From: Natronospira sp. | GTDB lineage: Bacteria; Pseudomonadota; Gammaproteobacteria; Natronospirales; Natronospiraceae | NCBI GenBank assembly: GCA_003558125.1 | Contig: PWMQ01000034.1 | Coordinates: 1 to 64,000, forward strand | Direction of reading: 5' to 3' | Length of the DNA stretch: 64,000 nucleotides | Part shown: positions 52,894 through 62,651 of the stretch, in pieces | Layout: each line of letters starts with the position of its first letter | Position numbering within the stretch: the stretch's first letter is position 1 | Made by a program: the position numbers and the translations under genes | Notes under the pieces: generated by a model | The model's input: the letters and a program-made list of their open reading frames with translations, nothing else | What the model was told of the DNA's origin: nothing | Databases searched by the model: none

Positions 52894-54090
52894 CTATGGC
52901 TCGTGTGTGGCGCATTCGACCCATTGCGCCAGGATCTCATCCGTACTTTCCACGCTGGCAGTAAACTGGTAACACACAGTGATATAGCGCCCACCAGGAT
53001 TTACATGTGGACCTGTTTCAGTCACATCAACTCCGCTTATTCCACCGAAATTGAAATTCGAGTTTGGATCAATGATCTGCCCATCAGCCACGGCCTGCTC
53101 TAGGCGCTGACGACTACAGTCATCTAACTCACTGCGATCATGTGGCTCGGTCAACCACCCCTCCTCGCCATGTACACGGCTGAGACTTGGATCCAACTCC
53201 ATTGTTACGCTCAACTCTCCATCAGTTGAGGGCTCCAAGACAAACCTAAAAGCAAGAAAGTCGGGATCATCCGAAATGCTGGCCCAGCCATTACTGCCAT
53301 CTTCCATGAAGTCGAAATAAGCTCTCCAATGCTCTTCCAGCTCAATGCTTTCTTCTCTCTCAAGGTCAAAATTCAACCCTGCGCCCAAAGGCCCTGCATC
53401 TATCGACAGCCAACCCCCACTAATTGCTAGTGTGACGCCATATCCTGATAAGCGGTCCTCGTAAGCTGATTGGAACTCCGAAACTGCCTGCTCTTTCAAT
53501 TGAGTCAGCTTTGCGTGATCGCCCAAGGCTTCTAATGCGGTCCCACTAGGGCATGCGATTTCATCGGAATCACTCACCCCGATACTTAATGGCCCGTAAG
53601 AAGGCGTGTTGCCGTTCGGCTGCAAAAACTCGGCCATCCGCATTTCAACGTCTTCGATCATAGCCAGATATTCCAGATACAGGCCCCAGCCCGTGCGGAT
53701 TTCCTCAGCGGTCGCAAGACTGATGTCTGCAGAAACGACCAAGAACTCCGCTTGACCAACACCGGGAAGGGAATAGTGGACGTCAAACGCGTACACCTCC
53801 TGCTGGTCGGGCTCAAACAGGAACAGGGTTTCATCTGGAATACTGCAGGCTGGCGCGAGACCAGGTTCGCCATATCCGTCTTCATAGCTGGAAGCCCCAC
53901 CACTCGCCGCTTCGCACTTAACTTCAGCGATAGCCTTGGCCTCCTCAAAAGCGGCATCACCGTCAACACACTGGCTGCAGACATGAACCCGCTCGACCGA
54001 GGCGGCAGAGGCTTGCGCAATACAGAAAAGGCCAATCAGGATGGTGAAAACAGCAATCACTTGGATGGCAGGATTGAACCCGTCTTTCAT
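52894..54090 (-). CDS. Secreted hypothetical protein, AT-richer than neighbours
   Basis: 398 aa from MKDGFNPA, with GGAGG five bases upstream (an ATG four codons earlier overlaps that site). Signal peptide ends near ASA|ASVE. The first part has CSQC and further Cys residues, and the centre reads DLEREESIELEEHWRAYF. No family recognised. Third positions carry clearly more A/T than surrounding genes. It sits between a REPIN and a lipoprotein gene with strong hairpins around, which suggests acquisition by transfer. Function unknown. Confidence 0.72.
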   Translation of the reverse strand: MKDGFNPAIQVIAVFTILIGLFCIAQASAASVERVHVCSQCVDGDAAFEEAKAIAEVKCEAASGGASSYEDGYGEPGLAPACSIPDETLFLFEPDQQEVYAFDVHYSLPGVGQAEFLVVSADISLATAEEIRTGWGLYLEYLAMIEDVEMRMAEFLQPNGNTPSYGPLSIGVSDSDEIACPSGTALEALGDHAKLTQLKEQAVSEFQSAYEDRLSGYGVTLAISGGWLSIDAGPLGAGLNFDLEREESIELEEHWRAYFDFMEDGSNGWASISDDPDFLAFRFVLEPSTDGELSVTMELDPSLSRVHGEEGWLTEPHDRSELDDCSRQRLEQAVADGQIIDPNSNFNFGGISGVDVTETGPHVNPGGRYITVCYQFTASVESTDEILAQWVECATHEP

Positions 54091-54242
54091 CTCCCCCTCC
54101 ATTCTTCTGTACTTCTGAGGTTACCACCCTTATACCAAAAGCCCGTAAACCCTGGGCCTTATATCCCATTGTAATGAGCCTCCCGCAGGCTGACAAGACA
54201 CTAATGCATTGCAATACTCGAACAGGCTGTAGACTGATCACT

Positions 54243-54716
54243 ATGAAAACGCTTCATCACACTCGGGCTTTAACGGGCGCCATACTGCTGCTGGCCTTCG
54301 CCGCGCTGGTCTCGGCCTGCGGGGGAGAGCCGGATGATCCGGAAACGCAAGTGCGGGCGGTGATCGCAGCGGCCGAAGAGGCGGCCGAGGATCGCTCCAC
54401 GCGACGGCTGATGCGCCATATATCCGAGCGCTACCAGGATGAGTCCGGCCATGACAAGGACGGCCTGCGCGATCTGGTTCGGGTCTATTTCATGCGCCAT
54501 CAGAATCCGCGCATCCTGAGCCGCATTCGTGACATTGATCTGGTCACCAGCGTGCGTGCCGACGTCCGTCTGCTGGCCGGCATGGCCGATACCGGCGGGG
54601 GCCGACTGCAGGCCGATGCCTTCGATATCACCCTGACCCTGGATCTGGAAGAAGACGGGGAATGGCGAGTGATCCGGGCCGAATGGCGCCGGGCGGGACG
54701 CGATGTGGAATGGTGA
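54243..54716 (+). CDS. Small lipoprotein (NTF2-like possible)
   Basis: 157 aa from MKTLHHTR; an ATG 23 codons earlier lacks a signal of its own. Lipobox VSAC at about residue 26, then a helical start (VRAVIAAAEEAAEDR) and an alpha/beta part ending GEWRVIRAEWRRA, the layout of NTF2/SnoaL-like lipoproteins. Family placement is tentative. Its stop overlaps the nudC start, so the two are co-translated. Confidence 0.78.
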   Translation: MKTLHHTRALTGAILLLAFAALVSACGGEPDDPETQVRAVIAAAEEAAEDRSTRRLMRHISERYQDESGHDKDGLRDLVRVYFMRHQNPRILSRIRDIDLVTSVRADVRLLAGMADTGGGRLQADAFDITLTLDLEEDGEWRVIRAEWRRAGRDVEW

Positions 54717-55609
54717 GCAGCGCCACACAGGAACACGACTTTCTCGATCCGAAAGCCCTTGAGCGTCGCTGGCAGGATGCCGACAGCCGGATTCTGCCGA
54801 TCTGCGAGGAGCGGGTCTTCCTCGACTGTCGGGAAACGGCGGCCGGGCCCATCCGCCTGCTGGCACCCCGCCGGGCCGAGGCATCTGAACTGCTGGATCA
54901 TGCCGACACCCCGGTTTGGCTGGGGGAATGGGATGGCGCGCCCTGCTTCGCCGTGCGCCTGCGCCGATTCACACCACGGCAGCGGATCCCTGGGGGTGAC
55001 TTTGCCGAACTGCGCGCCATGGCTGCCGATCTCAGCCGGCAGGACTGGCAGTGGCTGGCGCGGGCAAAATCCCTGATCCACTGGCACGATACCCACGGTT
55101 TCTGCGGCCGCTGCGGCCATCCCACCGAGCGCGGGCCGGCCGGCCTGTCCCGCCAATGCAGCAACCCGGACTGCGGTCGACGGCATTTCCCCCGCACCGA
55201 CCCGGCGGTCATCGTTGCCGTATGTCACCAGGACCGACTGCTGCTGGCCCGCCAACCAAGCTGGCCCGCCTCTCGTCGCTCGGTGCTGGCGGGTTTCGTC
55301 TCGCCCGGCGAGACGGCGGAGGCCGCTGCCATCCGCGAGATCCATGAGGAGGCCGGCCTGCGGATCGCCCCGGCCAGCCTGCGCTACTTCGACTCACAGC
55401 CCTGGCCCTTTCCCGGCTCCCTGATGCTGGCCTATACAGCCGAAAGCCGGGATGCGACCATCCGCTGCCTGGATGGCGAACTGCGCGATGCCGAATGGTG
55501 GCGCCGCGAGGACCTGCGCACCGCCGTCGCCGAGCAAGGCCTGCAGTTGCCCACCCACCACTCCGTGGCCCGTCGCCTGATCGAGGACTGGCTGCAGAAA
55601 GGACAGTAG
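54710..55609 (+). CDS. nudC: NADH pyrophosphatase
   Basis: 299 aa from MVSSATQ (ATG inside TGGTGA of the previous gene; a GTG one codon later is also possible). Zinc ribbon CGRCGHP ... CSNPDC, then a full Nudix box GFVSPGETAEAAAIREIHEE followed by AGL, and SQPWPFP, which marks the NADH diphosphatase (NudC) subgroup. It cleaves NAD(H) and can remove NAD caps from RNA. Length is near the usual 250-310. Confidence 0.95.
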   Translation: MVSSATQEHDFLDPKALERRWQDADSRILPICEERVFLDCRETAAGPIRLLAPRRAEASELLDHADTPVWLGEWDGAPCFAVRLRRFTPRQRIPGGDFAELRAMAADLSRQDWQWLARAKSLIHWHDTHGFCGRCGHPTERGPAGLSRQCSNPDCGRRHFPRTDPAVIVAVCHQDRLLLARQPSWPASRRSVLAGFVSPGETAEAAAIREIHEEAGLRIAPASLRYFDSQPWPFPGSLMLAYTAESRDATIRCLDGELRDAEWWRREDLRTAVAEQGLQLPTHHSVARRLIEDWLQKGQ

Positions 55610-55614
55610 ATACC

Positions 55615-56980
55615 ATGGCCGACTCCCAGGGGCGCCGGCGTCGACAGGCCCTCGCCGAAAGGACCTATGTCGCCCTCAGTGGCGACCGCAAGCGACTGGA
55701 TCTCACTCCCGATCAGCGCGATCCCCATCTGCCGGGCAATTACTTCATGAACCTGGGCAATGGCGCCGCCACCCGTCTCGCCGATCAGGTCGCCGGCCCC
55801 GCCGTGGTCCTGCCCTGGCTGCTGGGCGCCATGGGCGCACCGGCCGCCCTGGTGGGGCTGCTCATGCCGGTGAAGCAGACCGGCAAGCTGATTCCCCAGC
55901 TGGTGGTGTCCGGCTGGATGCGGCGTTTTCGCCTGCGCAAGGGGTTCTGGTTCTGGTCCGGGGTGATTCAGGCCCTGTGTCTGCTGGGCATGATTCCGGC
56001 CGCCGCCCTGCTGCCCCCAACCGGCGCCGCCCTGGCGGTGGTGGCTCTGCTGGGCCTGTTCAGCCTGGCCGGTGGCATGGGCAGCGTGGCCTTCCAGGAT
56101 GTCACCGGCAAGACCATTCCCAAGGGACGGCGCGGTCACCTGATTGCCAACCGTTTCGCGCTGGGGGGCATGCTCACGGTGGTGGCCGGGCTGCTCCTGA
56201 CCCGTTACATCGGTGAGGATCAGGCGGAATACGTTTATCTCGGCCTGATTGCCTTTGGCGCCGCCCTCTGGGTGCTCTCTTCACTGGCCGTAGCCCGCAT
56301 TCACGAGATGCCGGGCGATGCCGAACCCCATGCCCGGCGTTTCACCCAGGAAGTGAAAGCCGGGCTGAGCTGGTTTCGCCGCATCCCCGGCTTTCGCTGG
56401 TTCATCCTGCTCAGGGCCGGCCTGCTGGGGGTGGAGATAGCCACCCCCTTCTACATCCTTCACTCCCAGGAAGTGCTCAACAAGGATCCGGCCAATCTGG
56501 GTCTTTTCATCCTGGCGGTCGGCGTGGCCCATATTGTCGGCAGTCTGTTCTGGGGCGTGATCGCCGATCGCTCCTCAAGGGCCGTGCTGTTGTCCGCGGC
56601 CCTGCTCGGACTGGCCGCCGGCGGCATGACCCTGGCCACCGCCGTGCTGCCCTCCGACTGGCTCAACGTGGTCTGGTACATGGCCATCTTCGCCCTGCTT
56701 GGACTGGGTGAGTCGGCCGCCAACATTGGTCGCAAGACCTGGCTGGTGGACGCCGCCCCGCCGGCCGACCGGCCCACCTGGGTGGCCTTCTCCAACACCG
56801 CCATCGGCGGGGGTGGCCCTGGCCGCCGGCTCCCTTGGCCTGATCGGCGACTTAGTCGGGCTCAACGCCATGGTCATGACCCTGATGGCCCTGATCCTGC
56901 TCGCCCTGATCGCCCTCACCCGCCTGCCGGCACCGGAACAGGCAGTGGATGTCAACGGCGATCCGGCACGCACACTCTGA
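55615..56980 (+). pseudogene. MFS transporter interrupted by a frameshift
   Basis: From MADSQGRRR the frame encodes about 400 residues of an MFS carrier (GRRGHLIANRFALGG, ADRPTWVAFSNTAIG), then at a run of five G (56809-56813) it shifts. With one G fewer it continues GVALAAGSLGLIGDLVGLN and ends at 56980 after PARTL, giving about 455 aa. That matches its tandem paralog at 57040. In the actual sequence the frame runs instead into unrelated residues to 57006. The cause may be a real mutation, phase variation in the G-run, or a sequencing error. Confidence 0.8.
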
Positions 56981-57039
56981 TCCGGAGGCGTCAGGGCCTC
57001 TGTTAAACTCTGTCGTCTTTCGATCCAGCGGAGACCGCC

Positions 57040-58422
57040 GTGAGCGAATCTGTCGAGGTCAAGGTGCGCGACCCGGAACAACTGAGCAATCGTGCCTATG
57101 CGGTGCTGAGCGGGGATGATCAGACCGATCGCCTCTGCCAGGCCATTCCCGAGTCCGCCTGCACCAATCTGCCCCGCAACTATCTGCTCAATGTGAGCAA
57201 TGGCGCCAGCAGCAAGCTGGCCGAGCAGGTGGCGGGACCCAATGTGGTGCTGCCCTGGCTGTTGGCCGCCCTGGGTGCGCCGGCCTTTCTGATCGGCCTG
57301 CTCATGCCCATCAAGCAGGCCGGCTCCCTGCTGCCCCAATTGGCCATTGCCGGACTGATCCGCTCGGTGGCCCGGCGCAAGTTCTTCTGGATTTTTTCCG
57401 GCCTCACTCAGGCCGCCTGCCTGCTGCTGATGGTCCCGGCCGCGGTCTTTCTCCCTGCCCACGAGGCGGGCTGGGCCATCGTGATCCTGCTTGCCATCTA
57501 CGCCATCGCCAGCGGTACCGCCTCGGTGGCCTTTCAGGACGTGGTCGGCAAGACCATTCCCAAGGGACGCCGGGGGCGGCTGCTGGCCAACCGGGCAGCC
57601 ATTGGCGGCGCCCTGACCATCGCCGCCGGCCTGCTCATCAATCAATATATCGGCCGCGGCGAGGACATGGTGGTCTACCTTGGCCTGATCTTTCTGGGCG
57701 CGATCCTCTGGTTCCTGGCCGCCGGCCTGTTCGGACTGATCCGGGAAGAACCGGGGGCCACCGCCGGCGGTCGCAATGCCATTGATGAGGCGTCTCAGGG
57801 CCTGCGCCTGCTGCGGGAGCTGAGCGGCTACCGGCGCTATCTCATCGCCCGCACCCTGTTGCTCACCGTGGAAGTGGCAACGCCGCTGTTTGTGCTCTTC
57901 GGCCAGGGCATCCTGGAAGCCGGTGCGGTGGGCCTGGGCACCTTCGTGATTGCGGTGGGCGTGGCACAGGTGATCGGCAGCCCCTTCTGGGGCAAGTTCT
58001 CCGACGCCTCCTCGCGCAAGGTATTGTTCTGGAGCGCCCTGCTGGCCGCAGCGGCCGGTGTCCTCGCCCTGCTGGTGGCGGTGCTGCCCGAGAGCCTGCG
58101 CACCGCCCCGGTCTATGCCCTGGTTTTCGTCCTGATCGGCCTGGCCGAGGCCGGCGTCCGCCTGGGCCGAAAGACCTGGCTGGTGGATGCCGCTCCCGCC
58201 GCTGACCGGCCCACCTGGGTCGCCTTCTCCAATACCGCCATCGGCATGCTCACCCTGGCAGCCGCGGGGCTCGGCCTGGTGGCCCATGTCTTCGGCCTCA
58301 ACGTCATGATGCTCTGCATCATAGGCCTCTGCCTGGCCGGTGCCGGCAGCGCCTGGCTCATGCCCGAAGCCGCCGATGCCGAAAGAGAGGCTTTGAGCAA
58401 ACAAGCGGAGTCCGCTTCATGA
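57040..58422 (+). CDS. MFS transporter, intact tandem paralog
   Basis: 460 aa from a GTG start. Twelve membrane helices. Shares long stretches with the preceding frameshifted gene: VVLPWLLAALGAPAFLIGLL, SVAFQDVVGKTIPKGRRGR, RKTWLVDAAPAADRPTWVAF. The family is an MFS group of unknown substrate found in gammaproteobacteria. The pair clearly arose by duplication. Its stop overlaps the next start (ATGA). Confidence 0.9.
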   Translation: MSESVEVKVRDPEQLSNRAYAVLSGDDQTDRLCQAIPESACTNLPRNYLLNVSNGASSKLAEQVAGPNVVLPWLLAALGAPAFLIGLLMPIKQAGSLLPQLAIAGLIRSVARRKFFWIFSGLTQAACLLLMVPAAVFLPAHEAGWAIVILLAIYAIASGTASVAFQDVVGKTIPKGRRGRLLANRAAIGGALTIAAGLLINQYIGRGEDMVVYLGLIFLGAILWFLAAGLFGLIREEPGATAGGRNAIDEASQGLRLLRELSGYRRYLIARTLLLTVEVATPLFVLFGQGILEAGAVGLGTFVIAVGVAQVIGSPFWGKFSDASSRKVLFWSALLAAAAGVLALLVAVLPESLRTAPVYALVFVLIGLAEAGVRLGRKTWLVDAAPAADRPTWVAFSNTAIGMLTLAAAGLGLVAHVFGLNVMMLCIIGLCLAGAGSAWLMPEAADAEREALSKQAESAS

Positions 58423-58826
58423 ATGAAAGAAATCTGGAAATCCTGCTCATCATCATCCGTGCCCTGATTGCCATCTGCTCGGGCATGGTGGCTGCCATGC
58501 TCTGTCTGGCTGCGGCTTTCTGGCTGCAGGCGGAAGTCATCCAGCCGACCAATGACGTCCGCGCCTCGGCCATCAGCTTCCTGCTGCCCTTTTTCGTCGG
58601 CGGTCTGATCACCGCCGGGGTACTGCGCTGGCAGCGTTACCGCAGCGCTCTGCTGCTGGGCCTGGGCTTTGCGCTTGTTTATCTTCTGATGTTCATCCCC
58701 GGCTGGCTGGGTACCGAGGAAATTGGCGCCGGCCTGATCACCGGCCTGGTTCTCGGAGGACTGGCGCTGGCGCTGATTGGCGCCTCCCTGGGCTTCCGCC
58801 TCCGGCAGCTCATCACCCGACAATGA
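58419..58826 (+). CDS. Small integral membrane protein
   Basis: 135 aa, four predicted helices (LLIIIRALIAICSGMVAAML, then ISFLLPFFVGGLITAGVL, LLLGLGFALVYLLMFI, ITGLVLGGLALALIG). No recognised family. Coupled by 4-base overlaps to the MFS gene before and the EamA gene after, so it belongs to this transporter operon. Confidence 0.75.
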   Translation: MNERNLEILLIIIRALIAICSGMVAAMLCLAAAFWLQAEVIQPTNDVRASAISFLLPFFVGGLITAGVLRWQRYRSALLLGLGFALVYLLMFIPGWLGTEEIGAGLITGLVLGGLALALIGASLGFRLRQLITRQ

Positions 58827-59740
58827 AAGTCCCCCGACAGACCCTGGCGCTGGCGGGCTTCGCCCTGCTGGTGCTGACCTGGGGTTACAACTGGGTGGTG
58901 ATGAAGATCGCCCTGGATTACAGTCACGCCCTGGACTTTGCCATCCTGCGCAGCCTGGGCGGCATGCTCTGCCTGTTTCTGATCGCCTTCGTGGCCGGGC
59001 AGGGCTTCCGCCTCACCGCCCCCTGGCATGTGCTGCTGCTGGGCCTGGTGCAGACCACCGGATTCACCGGCCTGGTGACCCTGGGCCTGTCCATGGAAGA
59101 CGCCGGCAAGACCGCCATTCTGGCCTTCACCATGCCCTTCTGGGTACTGATCTTCGCCGCCCTGGTCCTGGGCGAAAAGGTCCGGGACTGGCAGTGGCTG
59201 GCGGTCGCCTTTGCCCTGGGCGGACTGATCCTGTTGGTGGGGCCCTGGGACCCGGCCCTGCGCGGTGCCGGCAGTCTGCTGGCCATCGCCGCCGGGGCCT
59301 GCTGGGGGGCCAGCGTGGTGGTGGCCAAGCGCATTCCCATGCGCGACCGCTGGGAGCTGATTCCGATCACCGCCTGGCAGATGCTGCTCGGCGTCATTCC
59401 CCTGCTGCTGTTGCTGCCGCTGGTGGAGCGCCCACCCATCGACTGGGATCCGGTCTTCATCGGCGCCTTACTGTTCAACATCCTGCCGGCCAATGCCCTG
59501 GCCTGGCTGTTCTGGCTCTACCTGGTCAGCCGCCTGCCGGCCGGCGTCACCGGCCTCAATGCCCTGGCCATCCCGGTGGTGGGCATGAGCGCCGCCTGGC
59601 TGCAACTGGGCGAACGCCCCACCACGCTGGAAGCCACCGGCATGGCCCTGATCCTCACCGCCCTGGCCATCCTCAGCCTCCGTGGCCTGTGGCTGTGGCG
59701 GCGAAAGCAACGCGTTATGGAGGCGCGCAAATCCCCTTGA
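58823..59740 (+). CDS. EamA/DMT family transporter
   Basis: 305 aa, ten helices in two EamA repeats (TWGYNWVVMKIALDYSHAL and ACWGASVVVAKRIPMRD). The drug/metabolite transporter superfamily exports or imports small metabolites and amino acids; substrate unknown. The ATG overlaps the previous stop by four bases. It ends 49 bases before the acyltransferase gene. Confidence 0.92.
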   Translation: MKVPRQTLALAGFALLVLTWGYNWVVMKIALDYSHALDFAILRSLGGMLCLFLIAFVAGQGFRLTAPWHVLLLGLVQTTGFTGLVTLGLSMEDAGKTAILAFTMPFWVLIFAALVLGEKVRDWQWLAVAFALGGLILLVGPWDPALRGAGSLLAIAAGACWGASVVVAKRIPMRDRWELIPITAWQMLLGVIPLLLLLPLVERPPIDWDPVFIGALLFNILPANALAWLFWLYLVSRLPAGVTGLNALAIPVVGMSAAWLQLGERPTTLEATGMALILTALAILSLRGLWLWRRKQRVMEARKSP

Positions 59741-59789
59741 CCGCCGTTCTGGCCTGACACTGGCGCCACCACCCGGCTATCATGCATCA

Positions 59790-61238
59790 ATGACCGAGAC
59801 TGTCGAAGTACCATTCTGGCTGCTGGCCGCAATTGGGCTGCTGGCCCTGTGGGTGCTGTTGGAGCGCCTGCTGCTTCCCAGCGTGCGCTGGTTCTTCCGG
59901 CGCCGGGTCAATCTCCTCATCGATCAGCTCAACCGCAAGCTCAAATTGCGCCTACCCACCTTTTCGCTGACCAAGCGCCGGGTACTGGTGGACCGCCTGG
60001 TCTACGATCCCCGCGTGCTGGAGGAGGTCCGGGCCCATTGCGAAAGCACCGGTGCGCCCTGGGACGCGACCCTGGAACGCGTGGAACGCTATGCCCGGGA
60101 GATCGTGCCGGCCTTCAATGCCTACTTCTATTTCAGCCTGGGCCGCCGCTTTGCACGCTGGCTGGTGCAAAGGCTCTACAAGGTGAGGCTATCCCCAAGA
60201 GGCACTAGCGTGGTGGAAGGAATCGAAGGTGAGGCCAGCATCGTCTTCGTGATCAACCACCGCTCCAATATGGATTACGTCCTGCTCGCCTATCTGGCAC
60301 AGAAGCAGGCCGCGCTGTCCTATGCGGTGGGGGAATGGGCCCGGGTCTGGCCCCTGCAACAGATGGTCAAGGCCACGGGCGCCTATTTTGTTCGCCGTGG
60401 CTCCAACAGCGCCCTCTACCGACGGGTACTGGAACGCTATGTGCAGATGGCCGTGGAGGGTGGCGTGGTCCAGGCGGTGTTCCCGGAGGGCGGCCTGAGC
60501 CGTGACGGCGATTTTCGCGAACCGCGTATCGGCCTGCTCGATTACATGCTGCGTGAACATGACCTTGACGCGGCCCGCGACATCGTCTTCATTCCGGTCT
60601 GCATCAACTATGACCGGGTCATTGAAGACCGGACACTGCTGGATGAGGCCGGCAAGCGGGCGGAACGGAAATCCGCCGTCTCGGCGGTCTGGGGAAGCCT
60701 GAAGTTCCTGGCCCGGAGCCTGCGTCGGCGAAGCCGGGGACAGTGGTATCGCCTGGGCTATGCAGCCGCCAACTTTGGCGAGCCCATCTCCGCCCGCCAA
60801 TGGGCGAGGACACGGGGTGTGAATTTCCGTGATCTGCCACGCCGGAAAAGGATCGATATCACCCGTGAATTCGCCGACCATCTGATGTCCGCCATCGCCG
60901 ACGTCATGCCGGTCACGCCGGTCTCCGCCCTGGCCTGGCTATTGCTCAGCGATTCAAGCAGTGCCTGGACACGGCAACGCCTGGTGGAGGGGTATCGCCA
61001 ACTGCTCGACAGAATCGCAAGCCGTCATGGCAATACCTGGGTAGTCCGCCGGGATGCCGACTATGCGGTGGATCTGGGTCTGCGGATGCTTACCATCCGC
61101 CGACTGCTGGCGAGCGAAGATGACGGCTATAGAATCCGTGAGGGAGAAGCCCCGGTATTGCGCTATTATGCAAACGCCATCCGTCATCTGCTGGAGGAGA
61201 CTGAGACGGCGATTTTATCCAACACGCAAGCCACCTGA
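59790..61238 (+). CDS. PlsB-like acyltransferase
   Basis: 482 aa from MTETVEV; the open extension from 59682 overlaps the EamA gene. One N-terminal membrane helix, then the glycerolipid acyltransferase blocks: NHRSNMDYVLL (HxxxxD), AYFVRRGS, PEGGLSRDG and PVCINYDRVIED. These match the GPAT (PlsB) group more than PlsC, but the protein is shorter than E. coli PlsB (807 aa). It likely acylates glycerol-3-phosphate or a lysolipid at the inner membrane. Confidence 0.85.
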   Translation: MTETVEVPFWLLAAIGLLALWVLLERLLLPSVRWFFRRRVNLLIDQLNRKLKLRLPTFSLTKRRVLVDRLVYDPRVLEEVRAHCESTGAPWDATLERVERYAREIVPAFNAYFYFSLGRRFARWLVQRLYKVRLSPRGTSVVEGIEGEASIVFVINHRSNMDYVLLAYLAQKQAALSYAVGEWARVWPLQQMVKATGAYFVRRGSNSALYRRVLERYVQMAVEGGVVQAVFPEGGLSRDGDFREPRIGLLDYMLREHDLDAARDIVFIPVCINYDRVIEDRTLLDEAGKRAERKSAVSAVWGSLKFLARSLRRRSRGQWYRLGYAAANFGEPISARQWARTRGVNFRDLPRRKRIDITREFADHLMSAIADVMPVTPVSALAWLLLSDSSSAWTRQRLVEGYRQLLDRIASRHGNTWVVRRDADYAVDLGLRMLTIRRLLASEDDGYRIREGEAPVLRYYANAIRHLLEETETAILSNTQAT

Positions 61239-61256
61239 TACGGCGAGGGCAGTTCC

Positions 61257-61847
61257 ATGAAAAATGCATCCAAGCAATCGGCCTGGCTGACGATACCGAC
61301 ACTGGTGCTGCTGGCCCACCCCCTGCAGGCCCAGGTCTGGCCACCGCAGCCGGAATGGCATCTTGGAGTCGAGGTCGGCAGCACCCAACTGGATGTCAGC
61401 GAAGAGGACTTTCGCATCTATCAGAGCGACACCTCATTCGGGGTCCGCGCCGGTTGGTCAGTCACCAGCAATGTGGATCTGGTTGCCGGTTATCTGGACA
61501 TGGGGCGCTTCGATACCGTGCTGTTCGAGGATGAAGTGGACGAGGACGGCGACACCCGCCGCGTAGTGGGAGGCTTTCGAACAACCTCGGCCACCGCCTG
61601 GACGGCCCATGCGGAACTGAACTACGAATTATTTGGATTCCTCCATCCCAGCGTGGGTCTGGGCGTGGCCCGCTGGCGCCTGGACATCCCGGATGGCCAG
61701 CACAGCGATACCCAGGATACCGCTCCCATACTGCGCCTGGCGGTGGGTTTCGAACTTGGCGGCAACACCCGCCTGGACATCAGTGCCCAGCGGATTGGTC
61801 GTTTGGACGCCAGAAGCGGCGGCCTGACTCTGCGCTTTGATTTCTGA
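61257..61847 (+). CDS. Outer-membrane beta-barrel protein
   Basis: 196 aa. Signal peptide (cleavage near LQA|QVWP) and about eight amphipathic strands ending GGLTLRFDF. It resembles the porin-family/OmpA-like small barrels elsewhere in this window (16.2, 19.7 kb) but no clear paralogy is seen. It sits in the run between the acyltransferase and the NRDE gene, 18 bases after the former. Confidence 0.78.
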   Translation: MKNASKQSAWLTIPTLVLLAHPLQAQVWPPQPEWHLGVEVGSTQLDVSEEDFRIYQSDTSFGVRAGWSVTSNVDLVAGYLDMGRFDTVLFEDEVDEDGDTRRVVGGFRTTSATAWTAHAELNYELFGFLHPSVGLGVARWRLDIPDGQHSDTQDTAPILRLAVGFELGGNTRLDISAQRIGRLDARSGGLTLRFDF

Positions 61848-61862
61848 GGAAGCCTATCGAAT

Positions 61863-62651
61863 ATGTGTCTGCTTGTTGTCGCCTGGCGTCGCCATCCCCG
61901 TATCCAGCTCCTGGCTGCCGGCAATCGAGACGAGTTCCATCAACGACCCACTCTGCCTGCCGCGTTCTGGCCCGACCGGCCGGAAGTGCTCGCGGGCCGG
62001 GATCTGACCGCCGGCGGTACCTGGATGGGTGTCAGCCGAGGGGGACGTTTCGCCGCCATAACCAATGTGCGGGAACCCGGCGCCGAACCGGGCCAGGCTT
62101 CCCGCGGTGACCTGACCGCAGACTTTCTGGCCGGCCATCAGCCCGTGGAGGAATACCTGGAAGGGGTCGCTTCCCGGGCGGAACGCTATGCCGGCTTCAA
62201 TCTGCTGGTGGCCGACGGTGAACAGCTGGGCTATTTCAGCAACCGGGATCCCGGCGGCATCCGTCTGCTGCCACCCGGTGTGCATGCGGTCAGCAACCAC
62301 CTGCTGGATACCCCCTGGCCGAAACTGAAGCGGCTCAAGGATGGTTTCCAGCGCTGCCTGTCCGCTGATCGATTGGATCGCGCCTCCCTGTTCTCGATTC
62401 TCAATGATCGTGAACCCGCACCAGACGAAGAGCTGCCCAGGACCGGGCTCAGTCCCGCCCTGGAGCGCCAGCTCTCTGCCCCCTTTGTTCTCGGCGAGCA
62501 GTACGGCACCCGCTGTGCCACTCTCTGCTGGATGGAGTCGAATCGAGGTCATGTCAGGGAACGGCGATTCAACCCCAAGGGACAAACAGAGGGTGAGTCG
62601 GGCTTTGATTTCACCATAGAAAGGGTTTTGGAAAGACATGGCAAGGAATGA
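61863..62651 (+). CDS. NRDE family protein
   Basis: 262 aa starting MCLLVVAWRRHP with Cys2 as in the TANGO2/NRDE family, and GNRDEFHQRPT, the naming motif. The N-terminal Cys could become an Ntn-type nucleophile after Met removal. In eukaryotes TANGO2 affects haem and lipid handling; bacterial function is unknown. Its end overlaps the next gene's start by 14 bases. Confidence 0.92.
   Translation: MCLLVVAWRRHPRIQLLAAGNRDEFHQRPTLPAAFWPDRPEVLAGRDLTAGGTWMGVSRGGRFAAITNVREPGAEPGQASRGDLTADFLAGHQPVEEYLEGVASRAERYAGFNLLVADGEQLGYFSNRDPGGIRLLPPGVHAVSNHLLDTPWPKLKRLKDGFQRCLSADRLDRASLFSILNDREPAPDEELPRTGLSPALERQLSAPFVLGEQYGTRCATLCWMESNRGHVRERRFNPKGQTEGESGFDFTIERVLERHGKE

Noticed and set aside
56575-58404. 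609-codon minus-strand frame across the two MFS genes
   Set aside because: Antisense shadow rich in Gly, Gln and Ala; both MFS genes on the plus strand have clear helices and paralogy.
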